From the NCBI GenBank assembly GCA_020027255.1, contig JAHRAP010000070.1:1-11142 (forward strand): a stretch of DNA of 11,142 nucleotides, given 5' to 3'. Position 1 is the first letter of the stretch. Each line of letters opens with the position of its first letter. Source of the DNA: Nitrosopumilaceae archaeon (GTDB lineage Archaea; Thermoproteota; Nitrososphaeria; Nitrososphaerales; Nitrosopumilaceae). This document shows positions 7,315 to 11,142 of the stretch, piece after piece. Made by a program: the position numbers and the translations under genes. A model generated the notes under the pieces. The model saw nothing but the letters and a program-made list of their open reading frames with translations, did not search any database and had not been told where the DNA came from.

Positions 7315-8103
7315 CTAATCTTGTATTGCTAGCTTAAAGTTTTTATATGCTTCATTAGCACTTTTGTTTCCATGTACTATTGATCTTACTGCTTTGATCA
7401 TTTCTATTGGATGATCTGATTGCCAGATATTTCTTCCCATGTCTACTCCTGATGCTCCTGCATTAATGGCATCATAAGTCAATTGCAGAGCCTTTTGTTC
7501 ATTTATCTTTGGACCTCCTGCAATTATGATTGGTATTGAGCACGAATTTACCACTTTTTCAAAGTTGTCGCAATAATATGTTTTTACTATATGTGCACCA
7601 AATTCTGCAGCTATTCTACATGATAATGAAAGATATCTCGCATCTCTTTTTTCAAGTTCTTTTCCCACTGCAGTAACTGCTAAAACTGGCATTCCATATT
7701 CCTCAGCTTCGTTCACAATGTTGCCTAAATTTATCAAAGAATTATGCTCGTATTTTGCACCTACAAAAATAGACATAGCTACAGCACTAGCATTTAGGCG
7801 TATGGATTCTTTTATACTTGTAGTGATTTTCTCATTTGATAGATCATTACTGATAATGCTGCTGCCGCCAGATATACGTAGTACTATAGGTGTAATAAAT
7901 TTAGCATTAACTGATGTTCTTAATATTCCTCTAGTCAACATAATAGAGTCACAAAATTTTTCTAATTGTTGTACTGTTTTTCTAGGATTTTCTAACTTTT
8001 CTGTAGGCCCCAAGAAATAACCATGATCTATTGCTAGCATGACCGTTTTATTATCATGAGGTTTGATGATTCTAGATATTCTATTTTTTAATCCCCAATC
8101 CAT
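7315..8103 (-). CDS. LsrF-like class I (DhnA-type) aldolase/thiolase
   Basis: This 262-residue TIM-barrel enzyme of the DhnA/FbaB class forms a Schiff base with its substrate. Visible signatures are DWGLKNRISRI (2-12), LAIDHGYFLGP (23-33), LTRGILRTSV (56-65), VLRISGGSS (74-82), catalytic K174 in IVKTYY, IIAGGPK (193-199) and GVDMGRNIWQSDHP (219-232). These match LsrF (3-hydroxy-5-phosphonooxypentane-2,4-dione thiolase) more closely than the archaeal shikimate enzyme ADTH synthase, which has PMDHGVSNGP-type wording. Fructose-bisphosphate aldolase is another relative. No lsr transporter, kinase or regulator is present, so an AI-2 role is not supported, and the substrate is probably a phosphorylated sugar or ketone. 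It lies about 26 nt after the dehydrogenase gene with no obvious promoter between, so the two are probably one transcript. It is convergent with the NTF2-like gene. Confidence 0.8.
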   Translation of the reverse strand: MDWGLKNRISRIIKPHDNKTVMLAIDHGYFLGPTEKLENPRKTVQQLEKFCDSIMLTRGILRTSVNAKFITPIVLRISGGSSIISNDLSNEKITTSIKESIRLNASAVAMSIFVGAKYEHNSLINLGNIVNEAEEYGMPVLAVTAVGKELEKRDARYLSLSCRIAAEFGAHIVKTYYCDNFEKVVNSCSIPIIIAGGPKINEQKALQLTYDAINAGASGVDMGRNIWQSDHPIEMIKAVRSIVHGNKSANEAYKNFKLAIQD

Positions 8104-8129
8104 ATAATAAAATAATACAATAACATTAT

Positions 8130-9149
8130 TTATTTTGTGATCATTATTTTTATGGAATTTTTGCCATCTCGAGCATGCTCTAAAGCTCTTTTTGCATCAG
8201 AAATCGAGTATTTGTGAGTTATTAATTTATCTATGTTTATCTGTGCAGACATTATCATGCTAAATGCATCTTTCGTATCATAATCAGATGCGGCATAGCT
8301 TGTAATTATTGATATTTCTTTCGAATAAATGATGCCAACATTGATGTTTATCGTTGCATTCTTTGGAGGCACTCCGAATAGTATTATTTTTCCGCCTTTT
8401 CTTACCAAATCTACCGCATCCAAAAAAACATTTTGATTACTAGTAGCTATTATTATTATATCTACTCCATCTGGATTGGATTGTAATATTTTCTCTCTCA
8501 TTTTGCTGTCATTATAATCTATTGCAATCGCACCCATCTTTTTTGCGAAGTTCAATCTAAAATCATTTATATCGATACAGGTGATTTCATCTATTCCATT
8601 ATTTTTGGCTAGCATGATGTGCATTAAACCAGTAGCTCCAGCTCCAAATACAATTGCAGAACAAGTGCTATCATACGTAAATTTTCTCCATGTTCGTATG
8701 CAACATGCCAAAGGTTCTATCATAGCAGCCTGATCAAATGTCATATCGCTTGGAATTTTGATAATTCCTCCATGATTTATGTTCCAAGCAGGAACAAGAA
8801 ACGCTTCTGACAATCCACAAGGATATATGTTACTTTTTTCATATTCTCTACACATCGTTTCGTTATTGTGAAGACAAAAATGACATGCATAACAAGGAAC
8901 ATGATGATGCACAAACACTCTATCTCCTATTCTAAATTTAGATACATTGCTACCGATCTTAATGATTGTTCCAGAAGGTTCATGATCCAAACGCATTGAA
9001 GGTTTACTATATTTTCCAAAAACTTTCTCGACATCTGATCCACAAATCCCACAAACATTCATTTCTACTAATATATCTCCAACTCCAATTTCTGGCAAGT
9101 CCACTTCTTTTAAAATAACATTATTTTTATAATAAAATACAGCTTTCAT
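8130..9149 (-). CDS. Zinc-dependent medium-chain alcohol/polyol dehydrogenase
   Basis: This is an NAD(P)-dependent alcohol or polyol oxidoreductase of the MDR family, about 339 residues from the chosen start. In numbering from the upstream ATG at 9170 (add 7), the catalytic zinc ligands are C43 (CGICGSD), H63-E64 and E152 (IEPLACC). The glutamate is typical of sorbitol/threonine dehydrogenase-like members. The structural zinc site is C93, C96, C99 and C107. The Rossmann motif is GAGATG (176-181), and D200 after the second strand favours NAD. The start at 9149 (MKAVFYY) is preferred because family members begin there and the TATA-like ATTTAAAT at 9172-9179 is 26 nt upstream, predicting a leaderless message. 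The ATG at 9170 would sit almost on the box. The LsrF-like aldolase follows directly, suggesting a shared sugar or polyol pathway. The substrate is unknown. Confidence 0.85.
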   Translation of the reverse strand: MKAVFYYKNNVILKEVDLPEIGVGDILVEMNVCGICGSDVEKVFGKYSKPSMRLDHEPSGTIIKIGSNVSKFRIGDRVFVHHHVPCYACHFCLHNNETMCREYEKSNIYPCGLSEAFLVPAWNINHGGIIKIPSDMTFDQAAMIEPLACCIRTWRKFTYDSTCSAIVFGAGATGLMHIMLAKNNGIDEITCIDINDFRLNFAKKMGAIAIDYNDSKMREKILQSNPDGVDIIIIATSNQNVFLDAVDLVRKGGKIILFGVPPKNATININVGIIYSKEISIITSYAASDYDTKDAFSMIMSAQINIDKLITHKYSISDAKRALEHARDGKNSIKIMITK

Positions 9150-9171
9150 ATCTACAAAATGTAAAAACATA

Positions 9172-9179
9172 ATTTAAAT
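9172..9179 (-). promoter_or_regulatory. Putative TATA box for dehydrogenase-aldolase transcript
   Basis: The palindromic ATTTAAAT is centred 26-27 nt upstream of the ATG at 9149 on the minus strand. That is the normal distance from box to start site in archaea, so the message would begin at or next to the ATG. This decides between the two possible starts of the dehydrogenase. Confidence 0.4.
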
Positions 9180-9258
9180 GATCATCATACATGAACAAAA
9201 CATAATTTAAGTAATTGTATTTGGAATCTATTTCCATGATTTATTCTTGTGTCGATAA

Positions 9259-9549
9259 TTATACTCCTAATATTTTTTTGAGCATGGCTCGATAGTCTAC
9301 ATTTTCATGCTTGCTATTAGAATGAGGTAACGAAAACACCAAAATAGATTTCTTAGCTCTTAATTTAGTTAGTTGATCATCAATAGGTTTCGCTATGTCG
9401 TCACTAATCAAAATTAGCCCGACTTTCTCGTTAATTAATTTATTTACTTCTAATAATGCTTGTTTAGAATTTTCTACCATTTTTCCATGTATGCCAGCCA
9501 GCTGGAAAACAGTTACAAAAATCTTGTTTCCAACAGTTACAACTTTCAC
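9259..9549 (-). CDS. atpF: A/V-type ATP synthase subunit F
   Basis: Subunit F is a small central-stalk component of the archaeal A1Ao (V-like) ATP synthase. It helps couple rotation to catalysis on the cytoplasmic side of the membrane. The 96-residue protein has the family outline: an N-terminal beta-alpha unit KVVTVGNKIFVTVFQLAGI (2-20), a central VGLILISDDIA (43-53), and the C-terminal LRAKKSILVFSLP (63-75) followed by VDYRAMLKKILGV (84-96). Length is normal. The start is GTG (9547-9549); a TATA-like element centred near 9576 predicts a leaderless message at that codon. No other ATP synthase gene is in the window. It is divergent from the unrecognised gene at 9629. Confidence 0.85.
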   Translation of the reverse strand: MKVVTVGNKIFVTVFQLAGIHGKMVENSKQALLEVNKLINEKVGLILISDDIAKPIDDQLTKLRAKKSILVFSLPHSNSKHENVDYRAMLKKILGV

Positions 9550-9574
9550 ATTATATTATCTTGTACAAATGAAT

Positions 9575-9603
9575 TTAACTTTTGTCCAAACCAAAAAAGT
9601 TAA
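9575..9603. repeat. Mirror-symmetric promoter pair between atpF and gene at 9629
   Basis: TTAACTTTT (9575-9583) and AAAAGTTAA (9595-9603) are perfect 9-nt reverse complements with an 11-nt spacer. The axis at 9589 is exactly midway between the two start codons (9549 and 9629). Read outward, each arm gives AAAAGTTAA, a BRE-A-run plus TATA-like element whose 3' part lies about 27 nt from its own start codon. Both genes would then be leaderless. The symmetry may reflect two promoters of one design, or a bound regulator. Confidence 0.5.
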
Positions 9604-9628
9604 TCTATATAATAATATTAAATAATTT

Positions 9629-9940
9629 ATGGAAATTAATAAAAATAAAAACATCTATATTTTTTTGCATGGTAGAATGGATCTAAAGCAAAAATCTATT
9701 AATGTGTTAACCAAAAATGGATTTGACAAAAATAAAATTTTGTTAGCTAATCCAAATGAAGTAGGTCATATAGGTGATTACATGGCCATGTTATGGTTTC
9801 CAAGCTCGCCTACGTATATCAAAATACAACAGATATCTTCAATAACTCGAATAAAACCTGAAGGTGTTATGGGATTATGGGCAGGAGTAGAAAAGAATGA
9901 ATTATTTACAATAAAATTGGATTCTCATGAACATCAATGA
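9629..9940 (+). CDS. Conserved-looking protein of unknown function
   Basis: I do not recognise this 103-residue protein. After a basic start (MEINKNKN) comes a hydrophobic strand IYIFLHGRMD (9-18), a helix-like stretch (LKQKSINVLTKNGFDKNKIL), then GHIGDYMAMLWFP (46-58) and a C-terminal PEGVMGLWAGVEKNELFTIKL (77-97; quoted only to mark the glycine/tryptophan-rich core). It has no cysteines, signal peptide or clear membrane segment. The Gly-rich, aromatic-rich segments look like conserved family positions rather than random coding. A promoter of the same design as that of atpF lies upstream, and its 3' end overlaps the SWIM gene by 7 nt, tail to tail. It is probably a small cytosolic protein; function unknown. 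Confidence 0.65.
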   Translation: MEINKNKNIYIFLHGRMDLKQKSINVLTKNGFDKNKILLANPNEVGHIGDYMAMLWFPSSPTYIKIQQISSITRIKPEGVMGLWAGVEKNELFTIKLDSHEHQ

Positions 9941-10239
9941 TACAAATCATGAATGACACTTAATAAAAAATCATCATATTCTTCATTAGAAAATTCTACT
10001 ACATCTATATTCTTATTCTTGAGTGCAATTTCAATAGATTTAAGATGATAGCATGACATCTTTTGATTTAATTTGGTAAAATAATATCCTTTGCACGAAC
10101 AAAAATTCAAGCTTTGATCTAACCAATATTCATTTTTTTCTCCTACTATACACCAGATCTCTTTTTTGCTAGGATTAAATATATGCAATTTTACACGATT
10201 TTCTGATAATATCAAATTAATTTTTTGTGATTCGTCCAT
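9934..10239 (-). CDS. SWIM zinc-finger protein
   Basis: This 101-residue protein has a SWIM-type zinc finger: C47-x-C49, a 13-residue spacer, then C63-x-H65, within FCSCKGYYF and MSCYHLKS. SWIM domains bind DNA, RNA or protein and often occur in recombination or helicase-linked proteins. Here the finger is essentially the whole protein, flanked by a short beta-rich N-terminus (VKLHIFNPSKKEIWCIVG) and an acidic C-terminal tail (VVEFSNEEYDDFLL). The ATG at 10239 is 26 nt from a TATA-like AATATACA (10262-10269 on the minus strand), implying a leaderless message. It is divergent from the phosphoesterase gene, with start codons only 33 nt apart, and it overlaps the gene at 9629 tail to tail by 7 nt. 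Confidence 0.75.
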   Translation of the reverse strand: MDESQKINLILSENRVKLHIFNPSKKEIWCIVGEKNEYWLDQSLNFCSCKGYYFTKLNQKMSCYHLKSIEIALKNKNIDVVEFSNEEYDDFLLSVIHDLYH

Positions 10240-10241
10240 AC

Positions 10242-10249
10242 TAATTTAA
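10242..10249 (+). promoter_or_regulatory. Putative TATA box for the phosphoesterase gene
   Basis: TAATTTAA is centred near 10245.5, about 27 nt before the ATG at 10273. No TATA-like element lies at the same distance before the alternative ATG at 10261, so the box supports the internal start. Confidence 0.35.
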
Positions 10250-10261
10250 CTAATTGATAAA

Positions 10262-10269
10262 TGTATATT
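10262..10269 (-). promoter_or_regulatory. Putative TATA box for the SWIM gene
   Basis: On the minus strand AATATACA is centred about 26 nt before the SWIM ATG at 10239. It lies in the start region of the divergent phosphoesterase gene, so the two promoters interleave within about 30 bp. Confidence 0.35.
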
Positions 10270-10272
10270 CTT

Positions 10273-11007
10273 ATGTATGAACTCAAAATAGTTCCATTTA
10301 AACCTGCACTTATTTTAGAAGGAATTAAAAAACATTTGATAATTTCTGATCTTCATATTGGTTTTGAAAATACACTTTTGCCAAATAACAATATGACAAG
10401 AACTATCAAAGATATAATTAGTGATGTTGAACATATAATTAACGAAGAAAAACCTAATTCACTAATAATTTTGGGTGATGTAAAGTCTAGTATATGCGAT
10501 ATACCTCTAAATGAACAAAATGATATATGCCTTTTTTTTGAGAAAATAACACAAAAAATTAATGTGATGCTAATACCTGGAAATCATGACGGTGATATAG
10601 AAAAGCTATTGCCTTCTGACATAACTGTAACAAGCTCCATGGGGCTAATAATAGACAAAATATTATTGACTCATGGACATGTAAAACCATCCACGAAACT
10701 AAATATCGACAAAATTATTATGGGTCATGCACATCCTACTTTTTTTAGTGATCGATCTATTTTAAACGGTATGCCAGTTTGGGTTTCTATACAAACCAAT
10801 AAAGATTGTTTATTTCCTTCAACGACTGGCATGCTAGAAATAACTATCGTGCCGTCCTTCAATAAATATTTTCATAGTATGTCTAGAAAATCTAATCATA
10901 CATACAATTCTCCAATTTTACGACGTACAAAATATTTATCTGCCAAAATAGTCTCTTTAGACGGTGCCATAATCGGAGATGAAACTATGATAAATAACGT
11001 CATATGA
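10273..11007 (+). CDS. ICC-like calcineurin-type metallophosphoesterase (COG1407 type)
   Basis: This binuclear metallophosphoesterase hydrolyses phosphodiesters; targets of this archaeal family are not known. In numbering from the ATG at 10261 (248 residues), all five metal motifs are present: SDLHIGFE (29-36, D30 and H32), LGD (71-73), GNHDG (107-111), LTHGH (136-140) and MGHAHP (154-159). Short GD-V and THGH spacing and total length fit the COG1407 ICC-like group. The C-terminal part (about 190-245) has LEITIVPSFNKYF and SLDGAIIGD. The start at 10273 (MYELKIVP) is preferred over 10261 because a TATA-like box lies 27 nt upstream of it. It pairs head to head with the SWIM gene, and its stop lies 2 nt from the stop of convergent carB. 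In other archaea this family is often a neighbour of Lhr-type helicases, a context I recall but cannot check. Confidence 0.82.
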   Translation: MYELKIVPFKPALILEGIKKHLIISDLHIGFENTLLPNNNMTRTIKDIISDVEHIINEEKPNSLIILGDVKSSICDIPLNEQNDICLFFEKITQKINVMLIPGNHDGDIEKLLPSDITVTSSMGLIIDKILLTHGHVKPSTKLNIDKIIMGHAHPTFFSDRSILNGMPVWVSIQTNKDCLFPSTTGMLEITIVPSFNKYFHSMSRKSNHTYNSPILRRTKYLSAKIVSLDGAIIGDETMINNVI

Positions 11008-11009
11008 TT

Positions 11010-11142
11010 TTATACATCGAACTTTAATGGCAGTATTGATGTTTCTGCATTATCATTTCTCCACTTTAATGTATCAATAAACACTTCAATAATTTCCATT
11101 GTTGTTAATACAGGTATATTTAATTCTAAAGCTTTGCGTCTA
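11010..11142 (-). CDS. carB: Carbamoyl-phosphate synthase large chain, C-terminal end (partial)
   Basis: The minus-strand frame entering from the right edge gives a 43-residue C-terminus ending in TAA at 11010-11012. It begins RRKALELNIPVLTT and continues MEIIEVFIDTLKW, the pattern of the last part of the CarB MGS-like allosteric domain (typically IRRKA-x-PV-TT followed by a helix). CarB makes carbamoyl phosphate for arginine and pyrimidine synthesis, with CarA supplying ammonia from glutamine. Only this tail is visible, so the call rests on one short motif and could be another MGS-domain protein. Confidence 0.72.
   Translation of the reverse strand, partial: RRKALELNIPVLTTMEIIEVFIDTLKWRNDNAETSILPLKFDV

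Noticed and set aside
7718..8020. 100-codon plus-strand frame inside the aldolase gene
   Set aside because: It is a shadow frame opposite conserved catalytic motifs.
9171..9258. Possible tRNA or small RNA between the dehydrogenase and atpF
   Set aside because: I found no cloverleaf, GTTCRANNC-like box or strong hairpin; only promoter-like AT tracts are visible.
1..11142. CRISPR arrays, insertion sequences, attachment sites or toxin-antitoxin pairs
   Set aside because: I saw no spaced direct repeats, transposase motifs or terminal repeats by reading; nearly all sequence is accounted for by core genes.

Overview
The window looks like part of a very AT-rich archaeal chromosome, most likely from an ammonia-oxidising-type Nitrososphaerota (Thaumarchaeota) lineage. 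The reasons are: an archaeal-type aspartyl-tRNA synthetase behind a NusA-like KH-family protein; a short subunit F of an A/V-type ATP synthase; a LeuB that resembles the Sulfolobus isopropylmalate dehydrogenase family; a SWIM zinc-finger protein beside an archaeal ICC-like (COG1407) phosphoesterase; weak or absent Shine-Dalgarno sites; and AT-rich TATA-like boxes about 26-27 nt upstream of many first genes. By eye G+C is roughly 25-35% (not counted), and the proteins are rich in Lys, Asn and Ile. The exact lineage is inference. No marker such as amoA lies in the window.

Layout. Positions 1-50 hold the 3' tail of an unidentified plus-strand gene. Positions 51-235 are noncoding and rich in palindromes, and lead into a plus-strand pair: the NusA-like protein (236-757) and overlapping aspS (to 2036). 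Facing them on the minus strand is the branched-chain amino-acid operon ilvB-ilvN-leuA-leuB (6794 down to 2104), with gaps of 10, -11 and 9 nt. It encodes both subunits of acetohydroxyacid synthase, then 2-isopropylmalate synthase and 3-isopropylmalate dehydrogenase. A divergent promoter region (6795-6909) separates it from a small NTF2/SnoaL-like protein gene.

Next, on the minus strand, come a zinc-dependent medium-chain dehydrogenase and an LsrF-like class I (DhnA-type) aldolase, probably cotranscribed, and a separate atpF gene. A mirror-symmetric promoter region (9550-9628) drives atpF one way and an unrecognised 103-residue protein the other. The last part has a SWIM zinc-finger gene (minus) divergent from the phosphoesterase (plus), and the 3' end of carB (carbamoyl-phosphate synthase large chain, minus) at the right edge.

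Most genes are core metabolism or information processing. I see no mobile element, CRISPR array, tRNA or rRNA. The parts that deserve a second look are: two copies of a 13-nt dyad 41 bp apart upstream of the NusA-like gene; the aspS gene with no ATG and a divergent anticodon-binding domain; the LsrF-like aldolase/dehydrogenase pair with no lsr context; the orphan protein at 9629; and the divergent promoters with mirrored TATA elements. I found no clear new multigene defence or mobile system.
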